A stretch of DNA of 64,000 bases from Thermocrinis minervae. GTDB lineage: Bacteria; Aquificota; Aquificia; Aquificales; Aquificaceae. Both the position numbers and the translations under genes were made by a program. The notes below the pieces were generated by a model. The model searched no databases. It was not told the origin of the DNA and saw only the letters and a program-made list of their open reading frames with translations. Positions 19,782-29,563 of the stretch are shown one piece after another. Every line of letters begins with the position of its first letter. The first letter of the stretch is position 1. Location: positions 710,750-774,749 of the forward strand of contig NZ_LT670846.1 of NCBI RefSeq assembly GCF_900142435.1. The letters run 5' to 3'.

Positions 19782-20696
19782 TCACTCTTCAAGATCCAAT
19801 TCCATGTAAACCTTGCTCACGTTGGCGTTGTGAAAGGTATCGTACATAACATGGTTTTTGTAAGGGCTTTCTTTTAAGGTTTGCTTTATCTCATCCAAGA
19901 ACATACCCTTTTCCTTTAACTTTTTTATGTTCTCTCTTAGGTAGGTTATGTAGCCCAGTGTGTAATCTATGGCTGACTTATCCATAGGCATGTTGTGTCC
20001 ACCGAGTATGACCTGAGTGTCTAAGCTCTTGAGCTCTTTCAGAACCTTCTCCCAGTTTTTGGAGTTTGCTCCAGCATCACCCATGAAGGGTATCCTCTTC
20101 TCGTAAACCAAGTCTCCAGCGAAGAGTATCTTATCTTCAGGCATGTAAATCACTATGTCATTGTTGGTGTGAGCTGGTGCCACTGCCCTTATGAGGAAGG
20201 TCTTCTGTCCTACCTTCAAGATGGTCTCTGTGTCTACCACTAGGTCTGGCTTTACCACTACCACACTGTCATAGAGTTTAGGGAAACGTTCTTTTATAGT
20301 GTTTATGTAGCTGTTTAACTCACCAGAGTCATACATCTCAAGCATCTTCTTGTGGGCTATCAGCTTGGCTCCTATATCCCTATAGGTTTTGGTGCCAAAG
20401 TAGTGGTCAGGATGGTAGTGGGTGACTATAATGTACCTTACAGGAAGTTTCTTGACCTTTTGTAACCTTTGGATAAACTCCTTGGAAAGTTCAGGTGTCG
20501 AAAGAGCATCTATGACCACCCATCCTTCCTTTGTAAGGACTGCGTATGCATTAGAGATAAAACCCCTGTTCTCCACAGAAGGCAGAGCATCCAAGCCTCT
20601 AACCATGTAAACATCCTTTTTGATCCTTATAAGCTTCATCTCATTGCCGAGAGAAAAGACAAACAAGACCAACAAGTACACAAGCACCCTAACCAT
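19782..20696 (-). CDS. Periplasmic metallo-beta-lactamase-fold hydrolase
   Basis: About 304 residues from ATG 20696 (a TTG two codons earlier is the alternative). The signal peptide is VRVLVYLLVLFVFSLG. The MBL zinc site is intact: THYHPDHYFG (HxHxDH), a later His in APAHTNND, Asp in LFAGDLVYE, and HNMP. This resembles the periplasmic SoxH/quinoprotein-relay-type hydrolases seen in sulfur oxidisers. The substrate is unknown. The gene is divergent from the radical SAM gene. Confidence 0.8.
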   Translation of the reverse strand: MVRVLVYLLVLFVFSLGNEMKLIRIKKDVYMVRGLDALPSVENRGFISNAYAVLTKEGWVVIDALSTPELSKEFIQRLQKVKKLPVRYIIVTHYHPDHYFGTKTYRDIGAKLIAHKKMLEMYDSGELNSYINTIKERFPKLYDSVVVVKPDLVVDTETILKVGQKTFLIRAVAPAHTNNDIVIYMPEDKILFAGDLVYEKRIPFMGDAGANSKNWEKVLKELKSLDTQVILGGHNMPMDKSAIDYTLGYITYLRENIKKLKEKGMFLDEIKQTLKESPYKNHVMYDTFHNANVSKVYMELDLEE

Positions 20697-20725
20697 ATCC
20701 AATCCCCCATACTAATTTTATCTGT

Positions 20726-21619
20726 ATGGGCATGCTGTCCTACTTGAACCTATCGGAGGAAGAGTGGCATAAGCGTATAGAAAAGGCCTTCAGTATGCTG
20801 GAAAACTGTAGAGTTTGCCCACACAACTGCGGAGTAAACAGGCTTAAAGGGGAGAAGGGTGTATGCAACACGGGTAGGTACGCGGTAGTAGACTGCTATT
20901 TCCCTCACCTAGGTGAAGAAAGGCCCATCAGAGGTTACAAGGGTAGCGGTACTGTGTTTTTCTCCAACTGCAACCTTAAGTGTGTTTACTGTCAGAACTA
21001 CCAGATAAGCCAACTCGGAGAAGGTAGAGAGGTGGATGAAGAACAGCTGGCAGATATGTTCCTGAACCTTCAACGTATGGGCTGTCATAACATAAACCTT
21101 GTGACACCCTCTCACGTGGTCCCGCAGATAATAAAGGCCATCTACGTAGCAGTAAGGAAGGGCTTAAGGATTCCCATAGTTTATAACACATCCTCCTTTG
21201 ACTCGTTGGAATCTCTTAGGCTTCTGGAAGGTATCGTGGACATATACCTTGCAGACATAAAGTACTCTGACAATCAGATGGGAAGGAAGTATTCCAAGGT
21301 AAAGAACTACTTTGATGTGGCCAAAGAAGCCATAAAGGAGATGTACAGACAGGTAGGTTCCTTGGTGATAGACGAAAGGGGTATAGCAGTAAGGGGGCTA
21401 CTTGTTAGACACTTGGTGCTTCCCAACAACATAGCTGGTACCAAGGAGTGCATGGACTTCATAAGGAGTTTAGACAGTAGGATAGCGGTGAATGTGATGA
21501 GTCAGTATTATCCTGCGTACAAAGCTTTTGAGTATCCAGAGCTTTCAAGGAGGATAACAAAAGAAGAGCACATCCAAGCTCTCAAAGAGTCCCAAGGTTT
21601 AAAATTGATCTTGGACTGA
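20726..21619 (+). CDS. Radical SAM protein, PflA-like (COG1313-type)
   Basis: 297 residues. The SAM-binding 4Fe-4S motif is [10 protein letters not shown] (CX3CX2C), inside the context [14 protein letters not shown] typical of the family annotated as putative pyruvate-formate-lyase-activating enzyme. A second N-terminal cysteine set ([20 protein letters not shown]) could hold another cluster. The substrate is not known, and no glycyl-radical enzyme is encoded here. There is no Shine-Dalgarno; TAATTT ends 7 nt before the ATG. The stop overlaps the next start by one base. Confidence 0.85.
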   Translation: MGMLSYLNLSEEEWHKRIEKAFSMLENCRVCPHNCGVNRLKGEKGVCNTGRYAVVDCYFPHLGEERPIRGYKGSGTVFFSNCNLKCVYCQNYQISQLGEGREVDEEQLADMFLNLQRMGCHNINLVTPSHVVPQIIKAIYVAVRKGLRIPIVYNTSSFDSLESLRLLEGIVDIYLADIKYSDNQMGRKYSKVKNYFDVAKEAIKEMYRQVGSLVIDERGIAVRGLLVRHLVLPNNIAGTKECMDFIRSLDSRIAVNVMSQYYPAYKAFEYPELSRRITKEEHIQALKESQGLKLILD

Positions 21620-22569
21620 TGAGGGTTTTAATAACAGGTGTTGCGGGGTTTATAGGCTCTCATCTGTGTGAGAAGTTTTTAGATGAAGGTCATGAAGTCA
21701 TAGGTCTTGACAACTTCCTAACAGGCTCTCCCGACAACATAGCCCACCTCTTTGGGCACCCAAGGTTTAAGTTTATACACTACAACGTGGTCAACTTCTT
21801 ATACGTAGATGGCCCTATTGATTTAGTGGTTCATCTGGCCTGTCCTGCCTCCCCTGTGGATTACCTGAACAACCCTATACACACTATGAAAGTTAACTCT
21901 CTAGGGACTTTGAACTCCCTAGGCCTTGCCAAGTTAAAAAGAGCCAGGTATGTGTTTGCCTCATCCTCTGAAGTCTACGGGGATCCACTGGTGCATCCGC
22001 AAAGAGAAGACTACTGGGGAAACGTAAACCCCATAGGTCCTAGAAGTGTGTACGATGAGGCCAAGAGGTTTTCCGAAGCTATGTGTATGGCCTATCACAG
22101 AGAACACTCCCTTGATGTCAGGATAGCCAGGATATTCAACACGTATGGGGAACGTATGAGAATAGGGGATGGAAGGGTTATCCCCACTTTCATACAGCAG
22201 GCTCTGGAGGGTAAAGACATTACCATCCACTCGGACGGTTCCCAGACTAGAAGCTTCTGCTACATCTCAGATATGGTAGAAGGGCTTTACAAGCTTTCTG
22301 TGGAGGAAGGCCTTGTAGGAGAAGTGGTAAACCTAGGAAACCCTCAGGAGGTTACCATAAAACAGCTCGCCGAGATTATAATAATGCTCACAGGAAGTAA
22401 GTCTAGGATTACCTATACAGAAGGTAGGGTTGACGACCCGAGGAGGAGGTGTCCGGACATAAGCAAAGCAAGAAGGTTGTTAGGATGGGAACCAAAGGTT
22501 GACCTGGAAGAAGGCCTTTTGAGGACGATAGAATGGTTTAGGAGGAAATGCTATGGAACCTTACGTTAA
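21619..22569 (+). CDS. NAD-dependent epimerase, UDP-glucuronate decarboxylase-like
   Basis: 316-residue extended SDR. The NAD motif is [10 protein letters not shown], the catalytic Ser is in [10 protein letters not shown] and the YxxxK is YDEAK. The segments [31 protein letters not shown] and [12 protein letters not shown] closely match UDP-xylose synthase (UXS), which converts UDP-glucuronate to UDP-xylose for surface polysaccharide. It starts at a one-base overlap with the radical SAM gene and overlaps the next gene by 17 nt. Confidence 0.88.
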   Translation: MRVLITGVAGFIGSHLCEKFLDEGHEVIGLDNFLTGSPDNIAHLFGHPRFKFIHYNVVNFLYVDGPIDLVVHLACPASPVDYLNNPIHTMKVNSLGTLNSLGLAKLKRARYVFASSSEVYGDPLVHPQREDYWGNVNPIGPRSVYDEAKRFSEAMCMAYHREHSLDVRIARIFNTYGERMRIGDGRVIPTFIQQALEGKDITIHSDGSQTRSFCYISDMVEGLYKLSVEEGLVGEVVNLGNPQEVTIKQLAEIIIMLTGSKSRITYTEGRVDDPRRRCPDISKARRLLGWEPKVDLEEGLLRTIEWFRRKCYGTLR

Positions 22570-23410
22570 CCCCTTTGCTTACCTATTTAATATCCTGTGG
22601 TTCTTCTTCCTCTTTATGTTCTTTATGCTTCCTTTCTTGAAAAGATATGCTCTTAACAAAGCAAGGGAGGAGATGATAAGCCAGATAGAAAAGAAGAGAA
22701 ACAGCAGGGTAATAACCCTGATACACAGACAGGAAAGCTTGGGCTTTTTTGGCATACCCATGTTTAGGTTTATAGACATCGAGGACTCGGAGGAAGTACT
22801 AAGGGCCATAAGGATGACCCCAGAGGACATGCCCATAGACCTCATAGTGCATACCCCTGGGGGTCTTGCTCTGGCGGCCACACAGATAGCCAACGCGCTT
22901 GTAAGGCATAAGGGACCTGTGAGGGTTATAATACCCCATTACGCCATGTCCGGTGGAACTCTTATAGCCCTAGCAGCGGATGAGATAATAATGGATCACA
23001 ATGCTGTCTTAGGACCTGTGGATCCACAGATAGGTAACATGCCGGCTGCCTCCATACTTAAGGTCCTGGAGATGAAGGAACCAAAGGATATGGATGATCA
23101 AACTCTAATACTAGCGGACGTGGCTTCAAAGGCCATAAACCAGATGAAGGAATACCTTGTGTGGCTTCTTACCCAGAACGGAATGGATCATCAAAGGGCA
23201 GAGCGGATAGCAGAGGAGCTGGCCACTGGAAAGTACACTCATGACTATCCTCTAACCGTGGAACACCTTAAGAAGTTGGGGCTGAATGTGTCTACAGACG
23301 TTCCAGAAGAGGTCTACATGCTCATGGAACTCTATCCACAACCTGTGGGCTCTCAAGTTCCATCAGTTCAGTACATACCAGTCCCATACAAAAGCTCAAA
23401 GGTGCGTTAA
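22553..23410 (+). CDS. Membrane-anchored ClpP-fold serine protease (SDH_sah family)
   Basis: 285 residues. One N-terminal membrane span ([19 protein letters not shown]) is followed by a ClpP/crotonase-fold domain with HTPGG, the nucleophile in [16 protein letters not shown], and [12 protein letters not shown]. This matches the family named serine dehydrogenase proteinase, related to SppA. It probably degrades membrane proteins or signal peptides on the cytoplasmic side. The ATG lies inside the epimerase 3' end with a GGAGG site 7 nt upstream. Confidence 0.85.
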   Translation: MEPYVNPFAYLFNILWFFFLFMFFMLPFLKRYALNKAREEMISQIEKKRNSRVITLIHRQESLGFFGIPMFRFIDIEDSEEVLRAIRMTPEDMPIDLIVHTPGGLALAATQIANALVRHKGPVRVIIPHYAMSGGTLIALAADEIIMDHNAVLGPVDPQIGNMPAASILKVLEMKEPKDMDDQTLILADVASKAINQMKEYLVWLLTQNGMDHQRAERIAEELATGKYTHDYPLTVEHLKKLGLNVSTDVPEEVYMLMELYPQPVGSQVPSVQYIPVPYKSSKVR

Positions 23411-23423
23411 AATTTTTACCACC

Positions 23424-24710
23424 ATGAGACATCTTTACCAGGTGGATAAGGAAATCTTCCAGGCTGTAGTAAAGGAGTACGAAAGGCAGTTTTACCATCT
23501 TGAGCTCATAGCCTCCGAAAACTACACATCACTGGCTGTGATGGAAGCACAAGGATCAGTGCTCACCAACAAGTACGCGGAAGGTCTTCCTGGAAAAAGG
23601 TACTACGGCGGATGTGAGTTTGTAGACATAGCAGAAAGCTTAGCCATAGAAAGGGTTAAAGCCCTTTATGGAGCTGAACACGCCAACGTGCAACCACACT
23701 CGGGAAGCCAAGCAAACATGGCTGTCTACATGGCCGTGCTAAAGCCTGGTGACACTATCCTTGGTATGGACCTGGCACATGGTGGGCACCTGACCCATGG
23801 TGCAAAGGTAAACTTTTCAGGAAAGGTATACAACGCAGTATACTATGGCCTTAACCCAGAAACAGAGCTCATAGACTACGATCAAGTCTACAAACTAGCA
23901 AAGGAACACAAGCCCAAGCTCATCGTAGCTGGAGCTTCAGCATACCCAAGGGTAATAGACTGGGCAAAGTTCAGAGATATAGCCGACGAGGTAGGAGCTC
24001 TATTTATGGTAGACATGGCCCACTACGCAGGTCTCGTGGCCGGCGGGGTCTATCCAAATCCAGTACCATACGCGCATTTTGTAACATCTACCACACACAA
24101 AACCCTGAGGGGTCCAAGAGGAGGTTTTATACTCTGCAAGCAGGAGTTTGCCAAGGACATAGACAAGTCCGTGTTTCCAGGTATACAGGGTGGCCCCCTC
24201 ATGCATGTGATAGCTGCAAAGGCCGTTGCTTTCAAGGAAGCCATGTCCGAGGAGTTTAAGGATTATGCAAAACAGGTGGTTAAAAATGCACAGGCTCTTG
24301 CCGAAGAGCTTATGAGGGAAGGCTTCAAGATAGTCTCCGGTGGCACAGATAGTCATATAGTCCTTGTAGACCTTAGAAATACAGGCCTCACAGGTAAGCA
24401 AGTAGAAGAGGCGTTAGGGAAGGCTAACATAACGGTGAACAAGAACGCTGTTCCTTTTGACCCACTACCACCCACGAAGACAAGCGGCATCAGGATAGGC
24501 ACACCCGCCATGACCACAAGGGGTATGAAAGAAGATGAGATGAGAATAATAGCAAGACTCATATCAAGGGTCATAAAAAACATAGACGACCAGAAGGTGA
24601 TAGAGGAAGTGAGACAAGAAGTTATAAGTCTGTGTGAACAGTTCCCCCTCTATCCCGAGTTGAGGGAGGCCATACATGAGCTTTCTGATAGCAAAACAAC
24701 CCGTATTTGA
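23424..24710 (+). CDS. glyA: Serine hydroxymethyltransferase
   Basis: 428 residues from ATG 23424 ([12 protein letters not shown]), the start matching the family N-terminus. The frame continues upstream into the previous gene but is not homologous there. PLP lysine is in [14 protein letters not shown] and the N-terminal [10 protein letters not shown] motif is intact. It converts serine plus THF to glycine plus methylene-THF. There is no Shine-Dalgarno, and TAAAAT ends 10 nt before the ATG, implying a few-nt leader. The 3' end overlaps the EAL/HDOD gene by 35 nt. Confidence 0.97.
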   Translation: MRHLYQVDKEIFQAVVKEYERQFYHLELIASENYTSLAVMEAQGSVLTNKYAEGLPGKRYYGGCEFVDIAESLAIERVKALYGAEHANVQPHSGSQANMAVYMAVLKPGDTILGMDLAHGGHLTHGAKVNFSGKVYNAVYYGLNPETELIDYDQVYKLAKEHKPKLIVAGASAYPRVIDWAKFRDIADEVGALFMVDMAHYAGLVAGGVYPNPVPYAHFVTSTTHKTLRGPRGGFILCKQEFAKDIDKSVFPGIQGGPLMHVIAAKAVAFKEAMSEEFKDYAKQVVKNAQALAEELMREGFKIVSGGTDSHIVLVDLRNTGLTGKQVEEALGKANITVNKNAVPFDPLPPTKTSGIRIGTPAMTTRGMKEDEMRIIARLISRVIKNIDDQKVIEEVRQEVISLCEQFPLYPELREAIHELSDSKTTRI

Positions 24711-25905
24711 TAAAAAGGGTAGCGTTGTAGCCTTTGAAGTCTACCTGAGGAAAAAAGAGAATATAAACGAATACCCAAAGGAAGTACCCTACAACAGAGC
24801 AACTTTTATCATAGTAGAATTGTTGTTTGAATACGGATTTGCCAGAATAGGAGAAGGGAAAAAGGTTATTATAAATGTGGCCTTAGATTCCATAATCAAT
24901 AAGACCCTTAGTTCGTTGGATTATCAACACCTTATAATAGATATACTAGAACCTCAGGTGTTTGTAGGTGATGTGGTCTATAAGCAAACTATAAAAGTTA
25001 TAAATAACATGAAGGAGCAAGGTGTTTTGTTTATCTCCAGTCCGTGGGTCTTTAAAGAAGACCGCTATAAGGAACTTGCAAATCTTGTAGATATCTTATC
25101 GATGAGTGTTAAGTATATAGATGAAAATGTATTACATTTTAGTAAAGCAAATAACAAAAGAGTTTTGATTACCATGATAGAATCGGAGGATGAGTACAAA
25201 AAAGCTAAAGAAATAAAAGCTGATTTTTTCCAGGGGAATTATTTAGATAGACCTTATGTGATAAAGGAGTTTCATACTGCACCTTATCTTAAGAGTACTC
25301 TCTTAAAACTGCTAGCTATGGTACATACAGCACAAAGCACTAAGGAAATAGCCCAGGTTATAGCTACAGATGTAGGTATGTCGGCTAAGATTCTAAGGTT
25401 GGTGAATTCAGCATACTTTTCACCCGTCAGCGAGATAAAGAGTATAGAGCAGGCCTGTGCTATGCTCGGTCTTAAGAATCTCAAGAATCTCCTTTTAGTA
25501 CTTTCAATAAACGACTATATGAGTATAGAGAATCCAGAGCTCTGGAGAAAATCTCTAATAAGAGCTATAATAGCTTCAGAATTGACGGGAATGATAGCTC
25601 CTAACTATTACTCTGAGGCATACCTTATGGGACTCTTCTCTCTTATAGACCAAATATTGGGTGTGGATAAGATAGATTTTCTAAAAGAAGTTAAAGTTGA
25701 CCATGCGATAATAGATGGATTTACTGGAAAGAATACACTTCTAAAAAACCTTCTATACGCAGCTACGTTGTTAGAAGAAAAGATGTATGACTTGAAAGGA
25801 TACGAACTAGAAGAGTTAGAGCGTTTACTTGGCATACCAGTAGAGCGGCTTATAGATATAGCAAGGGATGCGGAAAATAAAGCTGACTACTTGCTAAAAC
25901 TGTAG
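24676..25905 (+). CDS. EAL-like/HDOD two-domain signalling protein
   Basis: 409 residues of YuxH-like architecture. Residues 1-200 are a degenerate EAL domain (starts [22 protein letters not shown]; the ExLE region reads IIDILEP, and metal and catalytic residues are not evident). Residues 208-400 are an HDOD domain ([49 protein letters not shown]) without the HD metal site. Such proteins act in c-di-GMP, motility or stress signalling without enzymatic activity. It overlaps glyA by 35 nt and converges 1 nt from the receiver/ODP fusion gene. It looks visibly richer in A+T than neighbouring genes. Confidence 0.85.
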   Translation: MSFLIAKQPVFDKKGSVVAFEVYLRKKENINEYPKEVPYNRATFIIVELLFEYGFARIGEGKKVIINVALDSIINKTLSSLDYQHLIIDILEPQVFVGDVVYKQTIKVINNMKEQGVLFISSPWVFKEDRYKELANLVDILSMSVKYIDENVLHFSKANNKRVLITMIESEDEYKKAKEIKADFFQGNYLDRPYVIKEFHTAPYLKSTLLKLLAMVHTAQSTKEIAQVIATDVGMSAKILRLVNSAYFSPVSEIKSIEQACAMLGLKNLKNLLLVLSINDYMSIENPELWRKSLIRAIIASELTGMIAPNYYSEAYLMGLFSLIDQILGVDKIDFLKEVKVDHAIIDGFTGKNTLLKNLLYAATLLEEKMYDLKGYELEELERLLGIPVERLIDIARDAENKADYLLKL

Positions 25906-25906
25906 C

Positions 25907-27595
25907 TTATACGGTTTTTGAACCTTTCCTAAAAGCTGTTAAGAGAAGTTCCTTTAAAAGGTTCGGAGGCACCTTTTGCTCCAAGGATTTAGATATTAGT
26001 AGATCTACAAGTTCTCCTTCGCTTACATAAACCTCTTCTAAGACTCCATCGTCCGATACATAAACCAAGTCGTTGAGACTTTCTAGAAATTCCTTAAAGT
26101 CCTCTGCGGACATGCTATTTTTGTATATCTGTATAAGCTCTTGGAACAGTTGCCTTTGATCCATATCTGTCTTTTGAAGAATCCTGTCTGACCCTACAGG
26201 CATGTTCAGGAGCATATCCATGATCGCCTGTAATCCTTCGCTGCTTACAGGATTCCCCATCTTGGGGAAAACCCTTTTTATATGTAATTTTTTAAGAATA
26301 GAAAGAGCGTTTCTCAGAGAGGAAGTACAAGGTAAGTGAGAAGCATTAAACATAAGAAGCATCTCCTTTTCTGGATCCTGCGATAGAGAAAAGTCTTCTG
26401 CGCTAGCGTAAGAACTAAATAGCTCTCCCGTAAATAGAAAGCCTGTATTTTCCTCATAAACGACAAAACTCCCTTTGTCTGGTACATAGGATATCTTTAT
26501 GAATCTAAGTACATCTCCAGTTGACAGCTTAACGCGGCCGTCTACAAAGCTTTCTATAAACCTGATCCTATTAACGGGTACTCCAAGTGAAAGGAAATCA
26601 TTTATAAAGTTTACGCTTGTTATTATGTAAAGCCTTGGATTATCCCTGAGAAGATTGAAAGCATTTACGTAATCCTCAGGCCTATTACCAAACACAACTA
26701 CCGCCTTTAGAAGCTCCACAGGGCCTATAACGCTTTCTATCTTAAGTCTAAGGGTTGAATAATCCGTAGGATTACTACAACCATAAAGCATAGCAAAGCT
26801 CACATTCTCCTTTTTGTATACCCTAAGGTAGGCATTCCTTTGAAGGAGGGAATCGTATCTAACATTACCTACCCAATAGAGGGCATCGTCTGCTAATACA
26901 ACAGCCTGATTCAGGTCTTCTTTCACAGGGACAACAGCCTGAACTTGTGGAGCTTCTTTATGGACTTCTTCAGGAGCAAAAATAAGACTAAAAAACTCCG
27001 AATTGTTTTTTACGTATGTTTCCAACTTGACGTCTTCTTCGTATGGAAAGAATTCCATAATATACTCTTGACTTTGAAACAGATCTCTTAATACTTCTGG
27101 ATTGCAGCTAAAGCCTTTTATCTTTCCATCTTTTATGTAAACCTTACAACTTTTACCCTTTGCACTGATTTCAAAAGCTGTAGATAAATCTCTTCTCATT
27201 ACATCTAGAAGTTCGTTCATAGGACCTCTATCTTCCATTAAGAAAAGATCTTTTCTTACAAGGTGAAGGACCTTAGCAAGAAAGTCAAGGGGATTAAAGG
27301 GTACAACAGCTATGTTATAATCCGAAAGGCCAAATTTCTTTAGATCTTCTAGTCTGTCGTAGCTTTCTGCAAAGAATATAGGAAATAAGTAGTAATTTTG
27401 TTTTAAAAGCTCAACCCAGAAATTTAGGTATTTAATATCTGCTAAGAATACATCTACAGGCATTATCTTCAGAAGTTCGTAAGCCTTATCTTCTTCGAGG
27501 GCTATAAGCAGTTTATGTCCAGTGATAGTAAGTATATCTCCTAAGGTAGAAGAGTATTTTCTTTCCTTATCAAAAAGGAGAAAGCTTATACCCAT
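25907..27595 (-). CDS. Receiver-like / DUF4388-like / degenerate ODP-type MBL fusion
   Basis: 562 residues. Residues 1-115 are a receiver-like domain (D9 and acceptor-position D53, but the conserved KPF lysine is lost: VVPF at 97-100). Residues 123-190 resemble DUF4388/PATAN. Residues 238-455 align by eye with the FprA/ODP beta-lactamase fold: YWVGNVRYDSLLQRNAYL, KAVVVFGNRPEDYV where diiron proteins have an HxExDH-type motif, GSFVVYEENTGFLFTGELF, and FPKMGNPV where PxHG is expected. All histidine ligands are replaced. The C-terminal 105 residues are helical. Start overlaps the 82-residue gene's stop (TGATG). Likely a non-enzymatic signalling scaffold; function inferred. Confidence 0.75.
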   Translation of the reverse strand: MGISFLLFDKERKYSSTLGDILTITGHKLLIALEEDKAYELLKIMPVDVFLADIKYLNFWVELLKQNYYLFPIFFAESYDRLEDLKKFGLSDYNIAVVPFNPLDFLAKVLHLVRKDLFLMEDRGPMNELLDVMRRDLSTAFEISAKGKSCKVYIKDGKIKGFSCNPEVLRDLFQSQEYIMEFFPYEEDVKLETYVKNNSEFFSLIFAPEEVHKEAPQVQAVVPVKEDLNQAVVLADDALYWVGNVRYDSLLQRNAYLRVYKKENVSFAMLYGCSNPTDYSTLRLKIESVIGPVELLKAVVVFGNRPEDYVNAFNLLRDNPRLYIITSVNFINDFLSLGVPVNRIRFIESFVDGRVKLSTGDVLRFIKISYVPDKGSFVVYEENTGFLFTGELFSSYASAEDFSLSQDPEKEMLLMFNASHLPCTSSLRNALSILKKLHIKRVFPKMGNPVSSEGLQAIMDMLLNMPVGSDRILQKTDMDQRQLFQELIQIYKNSMSAEDFKEFLESLNDLVYVSDDGVLEEVYVSEGELVDLLISKSLEQKVPPNLLKELLLTAFRKGSKTV

Positions 27596-27843
27596 CAGTA
27601 GATCTCCTCTTTTCTAGCAGCTATCTGTAAGTTACCGATCTGATCTTTAAGGACTATCATGGATTGTACTACCATAAAAAAGGCATGCTCTAAGTTCAAC
27701 AAGGCTGCTTGGAAAGAAAGACTGTCTTCCAATACTCTCAACTCTCTAAAGCGCCTGTAGTACTCATCTATCTTAGTACCACAATCTATAAGATCCTTTA
27801 CTACCTCATGGGACAGTTTTAAGGCCTGCTCTCTTGTATCCAT
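27595..27843 (-). CDS. Small helical protein of unknown function
   Basis: 82 residues, almost wholly helical with an amphipathic, coiled-coil-like pattern (KLSHEVVKDLIDCGTKIDEY, LNLEHAFFMVVQSMIVLKDQ). No family is recognised. It overlaps the phosphohexomutase-like gene by 25 nt upstream and the receiver/ODP fusion by 1 nt downstream, with GGAAGGAGGG upstream of the ATG, so the three are translated as a set. An adaptor or helical-bundle partner is a guess. Confidence 0.65.
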   Translation of the reverse strand: MDTREQALKLSHEVVKDLIDCGTKIDEYYRRFRELRVLEDSLSFQAALLNLEHAFFMVVQSMIVLKDQIGNLQIAARKEEIY

Positions 27844-28217
27844 AATCTTCCTACCTGGTTTCCCTCCTTCTTAGGCATATTATACCTACTATAGAGTATT
27901 GATTCAAGCTTTAGTTTATCTTCTTCAGAAAGTCCTATAAAGACTAGCTCTTGAAAGTTCTCTTCTTGTTTGTATATAACGTTGAGTGAGCAATCTTGTG
28001 TGCCTACAATAACGTCACCGCCACCGTTCATAAAACCAACCGCCAGGGACATGGTGCAAAAGTTTAGCTCGTTTACACACATGAGCGGCTCTCTTTCTTC
28101 TATAACCATAAGTATACACAGAGCGAGTCCAACCCTTAAGAGATTTTCTGCCGTGAGAGGATACACCCCGGCCGTACCTCTTATGCTTGAACCTTCAAAC
28201 AACTTGTTCAAGGGCAC
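27819..28217 (-). CDS. Orphan phosphohexomutase domain-I-like protein
   Basis: 132 residues. The N-terminus LFEGSSIRGTAGVYPLTAEN, followed by LLRVGLALC, matches the start of phosphoglucosamine/phosphomanno-mutases (FGTDGIRG...LTPE...G). The stretch REPLMCVNELNF, then MSLAVGFMNGGGDVIVG, follows the domain-I pattern, but the VGRD arginine and aspartate are gone and the protein ends before the catalytic TASHNP serine loop and domains II-IV. It therefore cannot be a mutase. GTG start at 28217 with AAGGAGGT 5 nt upstream, inside tlyA; it overlaps the next gene by 25 nt. It is intact, not a random remnant. Confidence 0.7.
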   Translation of the reverse strand: MPLNKLFEGSSIRGTAGVYPLTAENLLRVGLALCILMVIEEREPLMCVNELNFCTMSLAVGFMNGGGDVIVGTQDCSLNVIYKQEENFQELVFIGLSEEDKLKLESILYSRYNMPKKEGNQVGRLWIQESRP

Positions 28218-28977
28218 GGTCTACCTCCTTATTTATATCTTCCACTTCTGGAATACTTCTACCGGCAAGCACAAAAAACTCTTCATTCCCTTTTGAGCCT
28301 TTAGGTTTCGACTTTATTATTCCCCCTATTTTATAGCCAAGCTCTCTTATAAAGTTTACAACCTTGATTATAGCTTGTCTTTTAGCCTCTCTGTCTTTTA
28401 CCACTCCCTTCTTTACAAACTTAGGCCCTACTTCAAACTGAGGTTTTACCAAAACGAGCAGAAGTCCTTCCTCCTTGAGAAAAGGTACCACGTGAGGAAG
28501 GACCTTTGTAGCCGAGATAAAGGATACGTCCACAACGGCTATGTCTACCTTCTCCGGTATGTGCTCCTGAGTTACTTCTCTTATGTCCGTCTCTTCGTAC
28601 AGGATTACCCGTGGATCCTGTCTTAGCTTTGGGTCCATCTGACCTTTACCTACGTCCACCGCGTAGACTTTATCTACACCCCTTTGCAAAAGACAATCAG
28701 TAAATCCACCCGTAGAGGAACCTACATCCAAAGCCACCATTTTGTGAACGTCCAAGCCAAAGTTCTCGAGCGCGTGTTCTAACTTGTAACCACCCCGGGA
28801 AACGTACTTGATGGGTTCTTTTACTTCTATCCTCTGTTCTCTTTTTACCTGATGCCCTGGTTTGTCCACTACCTTACCATCCACCAGAACGAGACCAGCC
28901 ATTATCAAAGCTTGTGCCTTTTCCCTAGTGGGTGCGTAGCCAAGCTCTACAAGAAGCTTATCAAGCCTTTCCTTCAA
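28195..28977 (-). CDS. tlyA: TlyA-family rRNA 2'-O-methyltransferase
   Basis: 260 residues. Residues 1-60 are an S4 RNA-binding domain (RLDKLLVELGYAPTREKAQALI). From about 75 it is an FtsJ-type SAM methyltransferase (ALDVGSSTGGFTDCLLQRG, YAVDVGKGQ, VDVSFISATKVLP). The family 2'-O-methylates ribosomal RNA cytidines; the historical hemolysin name is misleading. It overlaps yggT by 4 nt and the downstream phosphohexomutase-like gene by 23 nt, within the ribosomal directon. Confidence 0.92.
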   Translation of the reverse strand: MKERLDKLLVELGYAPTREKAQALIMAGLVLVDGKVVDKPGHQVKREQRIEVKEPIKYVSRGGYKLEHALENFGLDVHKMVALDVGSSTGGFTDCLLQRGVDKVYAVDVGKGQMDPKLRQDPRVILYEETDIREVTQEHIPEKVDIAVVDVSFISATKVLPHVVPFLKEEGLLLVLVKPQFEVGPKFVKKGVVKDREAKRQAIIKVVNFIRELGYKIGGIIKSKPKGSKGNEEFFVLAGRSIPEVEDINKEVDRALEQVV

Positions 28978-29210
28978 AGTTTGAAAGCTATCTTTACAAG
29001 GTAGAGGATGAATAAAAGTACAGCAGGGGAGAAGTCAAGCCCGTTGTAGGGTGGTATAAGCTTCCTTATAGGATCCAGAAATGGAGAGAGGAGCCTGTCT
29101 AGACTTTCGTAAAATTTACTCTCTCTGACTGCAGGTATCCACGAGCCTATGGCATGCAGGATGACGAGGATGATAAGTAGGTTAACGAGGAGGGAAAAAA
29201 GCCCCCTCAT
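28974..29210 (-). CDS. YggT-family membrane protein
   Basis: 78 residues with two hydrophobic segments separated by the characteristic [21 protein letters not shown] loop and a [17 protein letters not shown] motif. The family is widespread and linked to cell division or membrane protein quality, but without a firm biochemical role. Here it is tightly coupled between rplQ and tlyA (4-nt overlaps on both sides). Confidence 0.88.
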   Translation of the reverse strand: MRGLFSLLVNLLIILVILHAIGSWIPAVRESKFYESLDRLLSPFLDPIRKLIPPYNGLDFSPAVLLFILYLVKIAFKL

Positions 29211-29563
29211 TCTACAAACTCAAGTATGGCAAGCTCACAGGAATCGCCTATTCGTCTGTGAGGAAGTTTTATTATTCTGGTATAACCACCGTTCCTATTC
29301 TCATACCTGGGAGCTATATCTTCAAAGAGTTTCTTTACAGCTTTCTTGTCTGGCAAGAGTGCCAAAGCTCTTCTTCTTGCTGCAAGGTCTCCCCTTTTGC
29401 CAAGGGTTACAAGCTTTTCGACAAAAGACCTTACAGCTTTTGCTCTCTGTAAAGATGTCTCTATCCTTTCTTCCAGTATCAAAGCTCTAGCAAGAGATCT
29501 GTAGAGAGCTAACCTCTGTTCCTTTGTCCTATCAAAGTGTTTCTTCTTAACCTTGTGCCTCAT
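29207..29563 (-). CDS. rplQ: 50S ribosomal protein L17
   Basis: 118 residues, standard L17. The N-terminal [20 protein letters not shown] and the C-terminal [17 protein letters not shown], followed by [10 protein letters not shown], are family hallmarks. It forms part of the tunnel exit rim. It follows rpoA with a 4-nt overlap, closing the classical alpha operon order, but transcription seems to continue into yggT and tlyA. Confidence 0.98.
   Translation of the reverse strand: MRHKVKKKHFDRTKEQRLALYRSLARALILEERIETSLQRAKAVRSFVEKLVTLGKRGDLAARRRALALLPDKKAVKKLFEDIAPRYENRNGGYTRIIKLPHRRIGDSCELAILEFVE

Noticed and set aside
23286-23423. N-terminal extension of glyA by 46 codons
   Set aside because: It lies inside the protease gene and is not SHMT-like; homology begins at [12 protein letters not shown] (23424).
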